A program made the position numbers and the translations under genes. Positions 17,370 to 26,566 of a stretch of DNA of 64,000 bases are shown in pieces. The notes below the pieces were generated by a model that saw only the letters and a program-made list of their open reading frames with translations, searched no databases and was not told where the DNA came from. How positions within the stretch are numbered: position 1 is the first letter of the stretch; each line of letters opens with the position of its first letter. Source of the DNA: Methylophilus medardensis (GTDB taxonomy: Bacteria; Pseudomonadota; Gammaproteobacteria; Burkholderiales; Methylophilaceae); assembly GCF_006363915.1 (NCBI RefSeq), contig NZ_CP040946.1, one strand, 5' to 3'.

Positions 17370-18075
17370 ATCTGGCTTGCTGATGGAGCGCTTGGCTTGT
17401 AATGTTTTTTTGGTGTAAAGCGCTGGCGACCAGCACACCTTCTGCGCCATGCCGCGATAGGGCATCTATGTCCGCCATGTTTCTAACACCGCCTGCGGCA
17501 TATAATCGTTGCTCGGGGTGTTGTTGTTTAAGCGAAGTGATTTGCGCGAGCGCCGGGCCTTGATTGGCGCCAACATGAGGCAAGTTCATGACAATGGTAG
17601 GTTGGCTCCACAGCGTTGAGTCAGTCATGAGCGGCGCGGGGCCATGAAAACCGTCCTGAAAAAAATCGAGTGACAACATACTTGGCCCAGCCACTGCACG
17701 CATCTTTTGATAGGTCTCAATATCGGGCAGAGACTCGCTTGCGATAATAGGCCGAATGCCCGCGTCTAGCCAAGGTGCAAGGGCTTCAACGCTGTTCAGG
17801 CCTGCATCTACCCACCATTCAATCCTGGGGTGGCTTGCCATCGCCTGTTGAATCAAAGCAATGTGATTTGGCCTATCGCAGTTGCCTGTAATCGCATTTA
17901 AATCCGCAATATACAAACAGTCAAACGCATAAACTTGTAAAATAGCATGGACGACATCGAGCAGGGCATGGCTATCTGTCAGTTGCGATTGAATCGCGCG
18001 ATAGTGTTGACGTTGCCCTTTTACCGCCTGTACCACTTGGCCATGCATTAAATCGATGACGGGAATAATATGCAC
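17368..18075 (-). CDS. HisA-like TIM-barrel protein of the C1-cofactor gene set
   Basis: A 235-residue relative of the histidine enzyme HisA (proFAR isomerase), of the group that co-occurs with methanopterin- and methanofuran-dependent C1 metabolism. It begins with PVIDLMHGQVVQAVKG, where D8 matches the general acid or base of HisA, and D137 in LSLDFFQDG matches the second catalytic Asp. The C-terminal phosphate motif is kept (AAGGVRNMADIDAL), but the first, usually VGGGVR, reads VDAGLNS, so the substrate differs from that of HisA. The reaction is not known to me. The best start is GTG 18075, which overlaps the start of the opposite gene by six bases. A true hisA is unlikely because no his genes are nearby. 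Confidence 0.75.
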   Translation of the reverse strand: MHIIPVIDLMHGQVVQAVKGQRQHYRAIQSQLTDSHALLDVVHAILQVYAFDCLYIADLNAITGNCDRPNHIALIQQAMASHPRIEWWVDAGLNSVEALAPWLDAGIRPIIASESLPDIETYQKMRAVAGPSMLSLDFFQDGFHGPAPLMTDSTLWSQPTIVMNLPHVGANQGPALAQITSLKQQHPEQRLYAAGGVRNMADIDALSRHGAEGVLVASALHQKNITSQALHQQAR

Positions 18076-19149
18076 AATAAATCTCGCTTGAAAATCTGGG
18101 TGTGTGAATACGTTAGCGCGGGTGGGCTGGCCGCTGTGCCTTTGCCAGCCAGTTTGCTGCAAGAGGGCTTGCTCATGCGAGACGCTTTGCTGGCTGACCT
18201 GCAGACGCTGGGAGTTGATTGTATCACCAGCCATGATTATCGCGTTGCGGCGCCCATGAATGTCTGTAGCTCGCCAATACACCCTTCTGATGATGCATTT
18301 GCGTATTGGCGCGCGTTATTGGCCACGGATGACATCGATGCTTGTTGGATCATTGCCCCTGAAACAGAGGGGGTTTTATATGATTTGCAGCAAATGGTCG
18401 CCGCAGCAGGCAAAATCTGGATAGGCTGCAGCGCCGAAGCGATACAGCAGACGGCGGCCAAATCTGTGATGGCCGACATTTGTCAGCAGGCAGGCATTGC
18501 GGTGCTCCCGTATGCGTTTCTTGCAAACACGTCCTCATTCGTTGAGCTACCCTGGTTTGACCTTGCCCAAGCCAGTGGCTGGGTGGTGAAGCCCGATGAC
18601 GGCGCGGGTTGTGAGTTTACTTATTACTTTAATAAAGTTAATGAAGTTATTGAATTTAAGTACAAAATTAAAATTAACGACCCTGCGCTTTATCGACGGT
18701 TGATCGTGCAACCCTATGTGTCGGGTCAAGCCTTGAGCATGTCAGTGTTGTCTACCATGGATCGGGTACAGGTCATCGCTGGGCATCAGCAAATAATCAA
18801 CATTGAATCAGGCGCGTTTTGCTTTGCGGGGGCAGGCGTGAACGAAGCAGTGGTACATTTACCAGCCATGCAACAGCTTGCTGAACAGATCAAACTTGCG
18901 ATCCCGGGGTTGGTTGCTTATTGGGGGGCAGATATGATCCTAACCGCTGATCATCAATGGATACTGGTAGAAATTAATCCGCGTTTAACCACGCCCTATA
19001 TTGGCTTATCTGCCTTGCTTTCGAAAAATCCCGCTGCATTAATCATGGATACCATCATACAAAATCAATTGCCTGCAGTGCAGGCCCGAGCATCTTCTAA
19101 GATCAGTTTAACTAAGACCGCCCCGACCAGAAAGACCCCCTCGATATGA
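18070..19149 (+). CDS. ATP-grasp ligase, MfnD-like (methanofuran side chain)
   Basis: A 359-residue ATP-grasp carboligase. The N terminus KIWVCEYVSAGGL, the central GWVVKPDDGAGC and the C-terminal VEINPRLTTPYIGLS mark the family that includes archaeal tyramine-glutamate ligase MfnD. In methylotrophs that make methylofuran the aromatic unit is reported to be tyrosine, so the acceptor here may be tyrosine. It starts at ATG 18070 after GACGGGA and heads a tight operon: the next gene overlaps it by ATGA. The neighbours are MfnF- and MfnE-like, which supports the pathway call more than the motif alone does. Confidence 0.8.
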   Translation: MHNKSRLKIWVCEYVSAGGLAAVPLPASLLQEGLLMRDALLADLQTLGVDCITSHDYRVAAPMNVCSSPIHPSDDAFAYWRALLATDDIDACWIIAPETEGVLYDLQQMVAAAGKIWIGCSAEAIQQTAAKSVMADICQQAGIAVLPYAFLANTSSFVELPWFDLAQASGWVVKPDDGAGCEFTYYFNKVNEVIEFKYKIKINDPALYRRLIVQPYVSGQALSMSVLSTMDRVQVIAGHQQIINIESGAFCFAGAGVNEAVVHLPAMQQLAEQIKLAIPGLVAYWGADMILTADHQWILVEINPRLTTPYIGLSALLSKNPAALIMDTIIQNQLPAVQARASSKISLTKTAPTRKTPSI

Positions 19150-20216
19150 AGCCTCGTGTGATTGGCTGGGATATCGGTGGCGCCCATGTGAAAGCCGTAA
19201 TGCTTGATGAGCAGGGGCAAGTGGTGCGCGTGTTACAGCTGCCGTGTGCGTTGTGGAAAGGGCTGCCCTTATTGGAAGAGGCAATTGAGCAAGTGTTGCG
19301 TCGTTGGCAAATAGCGCCTGACGCCTGTCAGCACGCGGTGACCATGACCGGTGAGCTGGTTGATTTATTTGAAAACCGTTTGCAGGGCGTGCGCGCTATT
19401 GCACTCACTGTGCAGCGCGATTTACCCCATGCGACATTTTATATGGCCTCAGCCATGCAGGGCGCTCGGTTTACCGCGCAGGTCGTTGGCCTTGAAACGC
19501 ATGTAGCATCGATGAACTGGCATGCCTCGGCGCAATGTCTAGCAACAATATTGGCTGACCACGCAATCTTGGTGGTCGATATTGGCAGTACGACCAGCGA
19601 TATCAGCTATTGCGACCAACAGCAAGTGTTGGCGGCTGGATGGACAGACGCTGAGCGCATGGCGAATCAGAGCTTACTTTATACCGGTGTGGTGCGAACC
19701 CCGTTAATGGCGCTCGGTCCTAGTATTGGGTGGTCGCCGTCAGGGCAGGCGGATTCGCAAATGCGCCACATTGCAGCGGAGTATTTTGCGACCGCGGCAG
19801 ATGTTTATCGTTTGCTAGGCGAGTTATCTCCTAGTCATGATCTTGCCGATACCGCCGATGGTCAAGGCCGATCCGCCCGAGAAACGATGCGCCGTCTGGC
19901 TCGGATGGTAGGGCATGATGTAGAGGATCACGACGACAGGACTTGGCATGCATTGGCAGCGGCCTTTAAAAGCACCCAATTGCAAGCCTTGCAGCTGGCC
20001 ATTGAGGCGGCGATCTCTCGGGCCCACAATCCCCCGATGCGCATAGTGGGGTTGGGGGCTGGCAGCTTTTTAGTCGCCCAGTTGGCGCAGACGCTGCAAA
20101 TAGCGTATCAACCTGCCTCGGCTTTCATCGCGGCAGGGGATGCAGAACTAAATATTGAGGCCGAGGTTTGTTTCCCGGCCTATGCAGTAGCGAGGTTGTG
20201 GCAAGCATGGCATTAA
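19146..20216 (+). CDS. MfnF-like protein (hydantoinase/oxoprolinase fold), C1-cofactor synthesis
   Basis: A 356-residue member of the ASKHA-fold family known as 'H4MPT-linked C1 transfer pathway protein', which includes archaeal MfnF, the enzyme that joins the furan unit to the tyramine-glutamate unit of methanofuran. Seen: IGWDIGGAHVKAVML (phosphate 1 loop), VTMTGELVDLFENR, VVDIGSTTSDI (phosphate 2 loop) and VGLGAGSFLVAQLA (adenosine region). It overlaps the upstream ligase gene by four bases and the downstream pabB by ten, so the three are translated together. The exact product in bacteria is inferred from the archaeal enzyme. Confidence 0.82.
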   Translation: MKPRVIGWDIGGAHVKAVMLDEQGQVVRVLQLPCALWKGLPLLEEAIEQVLRRWQIAPDACQHAVTMTGELVDLFENRLQGVRAIALTVQRDLPHATFYMASAMQGARFTAQVVGLETHVASMNWHASAQCLATILADHAILVVDIGSTTSDISYCDQQQVLAAGWTDAERMANQSLLYTGVVRTPLMALGPSIGWSPSGQADSQMRHIAAEYFATAADVYRLLGELSPSHDLADTADGQGRSARETMRRLARMVGHDVEDHDDRTWHALAAAFKSTQLQALQLAIEAAISRAHNPPMRIVGLGAGSFLVAQLAQTLQIAYQPASAFIAAGDAELNIEAEVCFPAYAVARLWQAWH

Positions 20217-21634
20217 CGACATTGGAATTACCTTATGCCGAGGGCATGGTCTGGTTTAAAAAAGTCCGGCACCTAGCCTGGCCAATGTTGCTTGAGAGCG
20301 GGCGCGTGGATGCCGCAAGCGCGCAAGCCACCGTGGATGAAGAAGTCGGCCTTGGCGCGCGCTTTGACATCGTTGTTGCAGCGCCCGTCGCCAAGATTAT
20401 GCATCGCCATCCCACGACGCAAGTGCACGCCAATCAAACGATACACCACACAGAAGAGAATCCGTTTCAGGTCATTCAGCAATGGTTAACCCCGCATGCG
20501 GTTGATCGGGTGGCAGATATCCCCTTTGCAGGGGGCGCGCTAGGCTATTTTGCATACGACCTAGGGCGCAGTATTGAAAGATTGCCAACGCTGGCAGCAG
20601 AGGATGCGCCAGTGCCTGAATTAATGGTCGGTATCTATGATTGGGCAATCGTGGTCGATCATCACCTTGGACGCAGCAGCTTGGTATCGCATGCGCGCTT
20701 TAGCGACCATGCAACACTGCATGCATTGCATCAATCGCTCTTGCAGTCATCACCGGCGCCTGAACCAGTTGCTTTTAAGGTGACAGGAGACCTACAGCAC
20801 AACATGGATCAGGCCGCTTATGCGCTTGCTTTTCAAAAAGTAAAAAACTACATTCGTGCCGGTGACTGCTATCAGATCAATCTGGCACAACGCTTTGCCG
20901 TGTCAGTCAGCGGAGATCCTTGCCTAGCCTATGATCACTTTAGACGATTGAGTCGCGCGCCCTTTATGGCTTATTTGCAGCTAGAAGACACAGCGGGTGC
21001 GCCGTTGGCTGTCCTATCAATGTCGCCAGAACGTTTTTTGCAGGTGATTGACCGCAAAGTAGAAACCCGCCCAATCAAGGGCACGCGGCCACGCCATGCT
21101 GACCCCGTGCTGGATGCGCAAGCCGCCGAAGAGCTATTGCAAAGCGAAAAGGATAGGGCAGAAAATCTAATGATCGTTGATTTGCTGCGTAACGATATTG
21201 GCAAGGTCTGCGAGGTCGGATCAGTGAAGGTGGATGCGTTATTCAAATTGCAACGCTTTACCAATGTGCATCATATGGTGAGCATTGTGCGCGGCTTGCT
21301 GGCAGCGAAGTTTGACGCGTTGAATTTATTACGTGGATGCTTTCCTGGCGGCTCGATTACCGGCGCGCCAAAGTTAAGAGCGATGGAGATTATTGAGGAG
21401 CTAGAGCCACATCGGCGCGGCATTTATTGTGGCAGCATCGGCTATATTGGGTTTGATGGTAGTATGGACACCAATATCGCGATAAGAACTGCAGTGATCA
21501 GCAATGGCAGCATGCGATTTTTTGCAGGGGGCGGGGTAGTCGCCGATTCTGATTGCAGCAAAGAATACCAAGAAACTTTTGATAAAGCCTCACAGTTTTT
21601 CAAGCTGGTGGCCCATTTTAAAACAACAAACTAA
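20207..21634 (+). CDS. pabB: Aminodeoxychorismate synthase component I
   Basis: Makes 4-amino-4-deoxychorismate from chorismate with ammonia from a PabA partner, on the way to p-aminobenzoate, a building block of both folate and tetrahydromethanopterin. The 475-residue chain has the chorismate-binding domain with RPIKGTRPR: the lysine (K291) of PIKGT is the PabB nucleophile and separates it from anthranilate synthase, which has PIAGT. Further on are ENLMIVDLLRND, GCFPGGSITGAPK and IAIRTAV. The ATG at 20207 overlaps the mfnF-like stop by ten bases. Position inside the cofactor operon points to a role in methanopterin supply. No pabA is in the window. Confidence 0.95.
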   Translation: MALTTLELPYAEGMVWFKKVRHLAWPMLLESGRVDAASAQATVDEEVGLGARFDIVVAAPVAKIMHRHPTTQVHANQTIHHTEENPFQVIQQWLTPHAVDRVADIPFAGGALGYFAYDLGRSIERLPTLAAEDAPVPELMVGIYDWAIVVDHHLGRSSLVSHARFSDHATLHALHQSLLQSSPAPEPVAFKVTGDLQHNMDQAAYALAFQKVKNYIRAGDCYQINLAQRFAVSVSGDPCLAYDHFRRLSRAPFMAYLQLEDTAGAPLAVLSMSPERFLQVIDRKVETRPIKGTRPRHADPVLDAQAAEELLQSEKDRAENLMIVDLLRNDIGKVCEVGSVKVDALFKLQRFTNVHHMVSIVRGLLAAKFDALNLLRGCFPGGSITGAPKLRAMEIIEELEPHRRGIYCGSIGYIGFDGSMDTNIAIRTAVISNGSMRFFAGGGVVADSDCSKEYQETFDKASQFFKLVAHFKTTN

Positions 21635-21649
21635 GTCAGGAACTCAATC

Positions 21650-22324
21650 ATGTGGGTGATCAAGCTAGGGGGTAGCGTGACACACTATGAAAGCTTGGTT
21701 CAGTGGTTGCAACTGGTTGTCCGTTGGGGCGACGGTAAAGTCATCATTGTGCCGGGTGGCGGGGTCTATGCGGATGCGGTTCGCACCTTTCAAAACATGC
21801 GTGCGGCCCTCCCAGACGGCCATATTGATGACCAGCAGGCACATGCTTTAGCGATCTACGCGATGGACCAAATGGCCCGTAGTCTGGTTGCCATGGTTCC
21901 GGCGCTGACACTGGTGCGTAATCCTCTTGAAATTGCTGAAAGTGGCTGGCAGCACCGTGGTCTGGTGTGGCTGCCCAGCGAAATGGCCTTGAACAGCGCG
22001 TTTGCAAATGACCACGTGTTATCGGAAACTTGGGATATCACGTCTGATAGTTTGGCCGCATGGCTGGCATGGCAGCTCGAGGCTTGTCAATTGTTACTAG
22101 TGAAGTCAGATGCGCAGATCTTGCAAGAGAAGCCCACTTTTACGCTGGCAAATTTGCAATCCATGGGCATACTAGATCAGGGGTTATCGGGCCTATTGTC
22201 ACAGGCAACCTTCCAAACATCGGTGGTCCATCAGTCTCAACATACATTGTTTGCGCAAGGGTTTGATGCACAGTTGCTTCATGACCATGTCTTGCATGAC
22301 GGCCCTGTGATACCTATCAAATAG
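21650..22324 (+). CDS. Amino-acid-kinase-fold protein, MfnE-like
   Basis: A 224-residue kinase of the aspartokinase/uridylate kinase fold: MWVIKLGGSVTHYE at the start, VIIVPGGGVYADAVR, then WDITSDSLAAWLAWQL and LLLVKSDAQI. This pattern matches archaeal MfnE, which phosphorylates (aminomethyl)furanmethyl phosphate to the diphosphate used by MfnF. Its place fifteen bases after pabB and in the same operon as MfnD- and MfnF-like genes supports this. GTCAGGA gives the ribosome-binding site. It ends six bases before the end of the converging efflux gene, with no terminator between. Confidence 0.8.
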   Translation: MWVIKLGGSVTHYESLVQWLQLVVRWGDGKVIIVPGGGVYADAVRTFQNMRAALPDGHIDDQQAHALAIYAMDQMARSLVAMVPALTLVRNPLEIAESGWQHRGLVWLPSEMALNSAFANDHVLSETWDITSDSLAAWLAWQLEACQLLLVKSDAQILQEKPTFTLANLQSMGILDQGLSGLLSQATFQTSVVHQSQHTLFAQGFDAQLLHDHVLHDGPVIPIK

Positions 22325-22330
22325 GGTTGC

Positions 22331-25300
22331 TCACGCCGTTGTGTCGTTTTTTTCAAAGCGGCCAAAATGTAACATGATGGTCGGTAAAATTAATAAGTTA
22401 AGAATCGTTGAAGAGATCAGGCCGCCGACAATAATCGTGGCCATCGGCCCTTCAATCTCACGTCCGGGTTCACCGCTACCCACTGCCAAAGGCAATAAGC
22501 CCAATGCTGTGACTAATGCCGTCATTAACACCGAAGGCAAGCGCTCAGACGCACCTTGAATGCAAGTGTCAAGGTTCCATGTGTAGCCTTCCTTGTCGAC
22601 CAAATGCTGAAAATGAGACACCATCATGATGGAGTTGCGCAGCGTAATGCCAAACAAAGTGACAAAACCAACCAACGTGCCGACCGAAATCCAGCCACCG
22701 GTAAAAAACGTTGCGATGACACCTCCGATCAAAGCGAAAGGCAAATTCGCAAAGGTGAGCATGAGGTTACGCAAGCGGCCAAAGGCAATATAGAGCATGA
22801 GAAAGATTGCCACGCCAGCGACCAGCGAGTGAATCATTAAATCTTTGCGTGATTGTGCATTGGCTTCTGCTTCGCCTGAAAATTCTAGATAGTTACCCGG
22901 ATGTAGTTGAAGCTTTTGATGCAAGCTGCCACGGATCTCGTCAAGCAATAACGCCTGATCGCGACCAACCATATTCGCCGTGATGGTTTGAATCCGCTTG
23001 GCACCTGCGTGCAAGATTTTAGATCGCCCACCTTCTTGAGCGATATAGGCCACATCTGACAGCTTTAGCATTTGGCCTTCGGCATTAAAAATGGGAATAT
23101 TTCGCATGTCTGCGATGTCATCGCGCGACGCATCATTCAGTAATACGCTCACGCCGATAGAGCGATTGCCCATGTAGACATGGTTGACCGGCACCCCCTC
23201 GTAACACGCTCTGACGGTGTCCAGAACGTCCACCGGATGTAGTCCCCATAGTGCAAGTTTTTCTTGCTTGAGGCGGATGACGATTTCTGGGGTTTCTGGC
23301 GGCGATTGCACCATGACATCGCGCACGCCGCGAATGCCGCCCAACAGGGTAGCCACTTTTTGTGCGTCTCTATCCAGGGCGTCGAGATCTTGTCCAAAAA
23401 TGTTGATCACCAAGCCAGCCGCATAGCCTGAGATGGTCTCTTCAATGCGCTCGGTGAGAAAAGTATTGACCGCAAAATTAGCGCCGACAAAGCCCAGCTC
23501 GACTTTGCCATCTTGATCATCATCTTCTGCCTCTCCGGCAAGCTCTTCACGGATATCATGAAATATACGCGCTTGTTCTTTACCGGACACGGTGCCGATT
23601 TCGACTTCAAACTCACTGTAATGGGTACCAAAAGTATCCGCGGCATTGGGCGCTCGACCCACCCACTGTGCAACACTTTTCACCCCGGGAATTTCCAGCA
23701 GAACCTTAGTCACTTGATTGCCTAGTTTGAGCGACTGGATTTCTGAGGTGCCGGGCACCGTGGTCATGTGTAAAATGTAATGGCCTTCGCGCAGGGCCGG
23801 AATGAACTGACTTCGGAATAGCGGCAAGATTGCTAAACCAAGCGCAATGCAGATGAAACTAGAAATAAGGATAAGTTTGTAGCGGTGTTCAATTTGGTGC
23901 AGTAATTTAACATAGCGTTGTTTTAACCACCGCAACACCGGCGAGTCTTCATTGGTCAGAGGCGCGTTAGCCAACAAAGCATAGCAGAGGGCAGGGGTGA
24001 GCGTGAGTGCGACTGCCAGCGAGGCCAAAATGGCTGAAATATAGGCATAACCCAAAGGCGCAAACAATTTACCAGCCACACCAGATAGCGTGAGTAGCGG
24101 CAAAAATACCAAGGCCACAATAATCGTGGCATAAACCACCGATCCACGTACCTCCATCGATGCTTGGAACACGACTTGTGAAGGCGGTAGTGGCTGTGCC
24201 AATAAGCGGTTTTCGCGCAAACGACGGAAAATATTTTCCGTATCGATAATCGCATCATCGACCACTTCCCCTAATGCGATCGCTAGTCCGCCCAACACCA
24301 TAATGTTCAGCCCCACCCCATACTGATAAAGCACCACAATGGCAGTCAACAGAGAGAGTGGAATTGCCGTCGCAGAAATAAGGGCGGTACGCACATTGAA
24401 TAAAAATGCGAATAGCACCAGCACGACCAAAAAAGAGCCGATCAGAATGTCAGTGCGCAAACTATGGATAGCCGTTTCAATAAAGTTAGCCGGCCGGAAT
24501 AAGCCCTCGTGCAAGGTGACATTTTGTGCATTCAGACTGGGTTTGATGTCGGTCAGCTTACGCTCGAGCAACTGTGTGAGGGCATACACGTTCGCCCCTA
24601 GCTGTCCTTGCACAGACAAATAGACGGCTGGTTTGCCATTGACCGCCGCAGCGCTGATAGAGGGCGCGGCGCCTTCGGCAACTTCAGCGACATCGCCGAT
24701 CCGAATGGTACGACCAAGTTTACGTAACAGCGTAATATTGGCCAGTTGCAGCGGCGTCGTGGTTTGACCCTGCGTGTTCAATATCATGCGTTGATTGTCA
24801 TTTTGAACATAGCCGGCCCCGCGCACTCCTGTCGCGCGGTTGGCGGCATTCACCACATCTTGCACATTTAACTGGTACAACATCAATTTGCGCGGATCAA
24901 TTTTGATCTGAAATTGACGAACGTCGCCGCCATAGACATTGATGTCGGCAACGCCCGGAATCGCCATCAAATGTGGCGTCAAATGCCAATCAACTAGTGT
25001 ACGCAATTGCATTAATGACAATTTGTCGGAAGTCACGCCTATGCCCATCACCGTACTCGCTGAAGAGGTCAGCGGTGTGATGTTGGGCACAATGCCAGGC
25101 GGTAACTGGCTACCCAGCATATTTAAATGCTCGGCGACGATTTGTCGATTGCGGTAAATGTCTGATTTGTCCTGAAAAATCACAGTGACAATCGATAACC
25201 CGGGGATGGATTGCGAGCGCAGACTCTTGATACCGATGGCCCCTGAAATGACATTTTCAATGGGTTGGGTGACCAATTTTTCGACCAGACTGGCAGATAA

Positions 25301-25465
25301 ACCGGGCGATTCGGTCTGAATCACTACTTGTGTTGGCGCAAACTCAGGAAAGACGTTTAAATCGCTTTGCGTAAGGCTGTAAGACCCATAAACAACCACC
25401 AGTAGGGCGAGGCCTATCATCACGCCATAAAAACGAATGGCAAATCTGACCAGTGCCGACATCAT
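22331..25465 (-). CDS. RND efflux transporter, CusA/CzcA-like
   Basis: Inner-membrane proton-driven pump of about 1044 residues. It has the two-fold RND layout: first TM at about 10-30, a large periplasmic loop, the TM4 segment LNIMVLGGLAIALGEVVDDAIIDTEN with paired charged residues for proton relay, a second periplasmic domain, then five closing TMs (LVGFVTLFGITLRNSIMM). It is nearest to the heavy-metal efflux branch by overall appearance, but TM4 has GEVVDDAII rather than the DAAIV pattern of CusA, so the substrate is uncertain. ATG 25465 is chosen (AGGTG upstream); a GTG lies eight codons earlier. Third structural gene of the efflux operon. Confidence 0.92.
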   Translation of the reverse strand: MMSALVRFAIRFYGVMIGLALLVVVYGSYSLTQSDLNVFPEFAPTQVVIQTESPGLSASLVEKLVTQPIENVISGAIGIKSLRSQSIPGLSIVTVIFQDKSDIYRNRQIVAEHLNMLGSQLPPGIVPNITPLTSSASTVMGIGVTSDKLSLMQLRTLVDWHLTPHLMAIPGVADINVYGGDVRQFQIKIDPRKLMLYQLNVQDVVNAANRATGVRGAGYVQNDNQRMILNTQGQTTTPLQLANITLLRKLGRTIRIGDVAEVAEGAAPSISAAAVNGKPAVYLSVQGQLGANVYALTQLLERKLTDIKPSLNAQNVTLHEGLFRPANFIETAIHSLRTDILIGSFLVVLVLFAFLFNVRTALISATAIPLSLLTAIVVLYQYGVGLNIMVLGGLAIALGEVVDDAIIDTENIFRRLRENRLLAQPLPPSQVVFQASMEVRGSVVYATIIVALVFLPLLTLSGVAGKLFAPLGYAYISAILASLAVALTLTPALCYALLANAPLTNEDSPVLRWLKQRYVKLLHQIEHRYKLILISSFICIALGLAILPLFRSQFIPALREGHYILHMTTVPGTSEIQSLKLGNQVTKVLLEIPGVKSVAQWVGRAPNAADTFGTHYSEFEVEIGTVSGKEQARIFHDIREELAGEAEDDDQDGKVELGFVGANFAVNTFLTERIEETISGYAAGLVINIFGQDLDALDRDAQKVATLLGGIRGVRDVMVQSPPETPEIVIRLKQEKLALWGLHPVDVLDTVRACYEGVPVNHVYMGNRSIGVSVLLNDASRDDIADMRNIPIFNAEGQMLKLSDVAYIAQEGGRSKILHAGAKRIQTITANMVGRDQALLLDEIRGSLHQKLQLHPGNYLEFSGEAEANAQSRKDLMIHSLVAGVAIFLMLYIAFGRLRNLMLTFANLPFALIGGVIATFFTGGWISVGTLVGFVTLFGITLRNSIMMVSHFQHLVDKEGYTWNLDTCIQGASERLPSVLMTALVTALGLLPLAVGSGEPGREIEGPMATIIVGGLISSTILNLLILPTIMLHFGRFEKNDTTA

Positions 25466-25501
25466 GCCAGCACCTGCTGCGCAGCGCACAATGGTAGTCG
25501 A

Positions 25502-26566
25502 TTAATCTTCATTTTCGTTTTTAATCTGAAACTTAAATTCTTCGGACAACAACAGTTGGGCACCACGGGTGACCACCTCGGTGCCAGGTGACAAACTGCT
25601 GTCAAACCAGCCATTATCCAGTTCGATATCCGAGGCGACGGGTTTGCGCAAAAACGTATCCGGCTTAGTTTTCACGTATATCCACGCCATGCCGCCATGC
25701 CAGGCAATGGCTTGATTCGGGACAATCACGCCTTTGATGGTTGCGGAAGAGGATTCGACTGGCACCACATTGACACGCATGCCCACGCGTAAAAAATCTG
25801 CCGAAGCACTATAAAAATACGTTTTGCCGATATTGCTGATATCCGTTTGAATGGACTGCGACACATAATCTGCTTTGATCGGGGCCACTTCACCCTGAAT
25901 AGGCGAGATGTAGAGGCTAGAATGCGCTGCAGGCACTTGATAGCTCAGGGGAAAACTCACCTGCACCAACACCTTTTTCTGCAATAATAAATCATGCAGC
26001 GGTCCGGATGCAGGATGATGCGTCACAAGCATTGCCAAGGGTTGTCCCCATTGCGCGATGATGGTATCAGTCAGCGCTTTTAACTGCGCCTGCGTCGCTT
26101 TAATTTGCGTCTGGTCGTTAATCAACAAGGCTTGCGCCTCTTGGACCGCTTTGTCTGAGACGTTTTTGTCGTCCTCATTCAGCTGTTTGTAGCGCTGATA
26201 CTGTAACTGGTGGTTAGGTAACACGCTCTCAGCGAGGGCCAATTGTGATTTAAGTAGCTGGTACTGACTGTTGTAATCCACCAGCGTCTGAATCGATATC
26301 ACTGAGCCCAATACTTTGATATTGCCGTGGTAGTCATAAGCTTTTAAAGGTTGTACATGGATGCCACTGTTTTTTTGCGTGGCTAGATTGAGTTGCACCA
26401 CTTGCAAACCATTCTGGTCTGCGACGCGCAGTGGCCCATCAACCTCTTCTTCGGTATCTCGTTGGCTTGACTCATATTCATCGCGGCCAAGAAAAACAAT
26501 GGCCCAAATCAGAATTAAAACTAGGATAATCTGCGCCCCGATAATCCAGAGTGCTTTTTTATTCAT
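25502..26566 (-). CDS. RND efflux periplasmic adaptor (membrane fusion protein)
   Basis: A 354-residue adaptor that links the RND pump to the outer-membrane channel. It starts with a membrane anchor (ALWIIGAQIILVLILIWAIVF), then shows a coiled-coil hairpin (about 100-165, with repeated QLALAES, AQALLINDQTQIKATQAQLKAL in parts) and beta-barrel segments with VGMRVNVVPVE and GVIVPNQAIAWHGGMAWIYV. The ATG overlaps the end of the TolC-like gene by four bases. No histidine- or methionine-rich metal-binding stretch is seen at the N terminus. Confidence 0.87.
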   Translation of the reverse strand: MNKKALWIIGAQIILVLILIWAIVFLGRDEYESSQRDTEEEVDGPLRVADQNGLQVVQLNLATQKNSGIHVQPLKAYDYHGNIKVLGSVISIQTLVDYNSQYQLLKSQLALAESVLPNHQLQYQRYKQLNEDDKNVSDKAVQEAQALLINDQTQIKATQAQLKALTDTIIAQWGQPLAMLVTHHPASGPLHDLLLQKKVLVQVSFPLSYQVPAAHSSLYISPIQGEVAPIKADYVSQSIQTDISNIGKTYFYSASADFLRVGMRVNVVPVESSSATIKGVIVPNQAIAWHGGMAWIYVKTKPDTFLRKPVASDIELDNGWFDSSLSPGTEVVTRGAQLLLSEEFKFQIKNENED

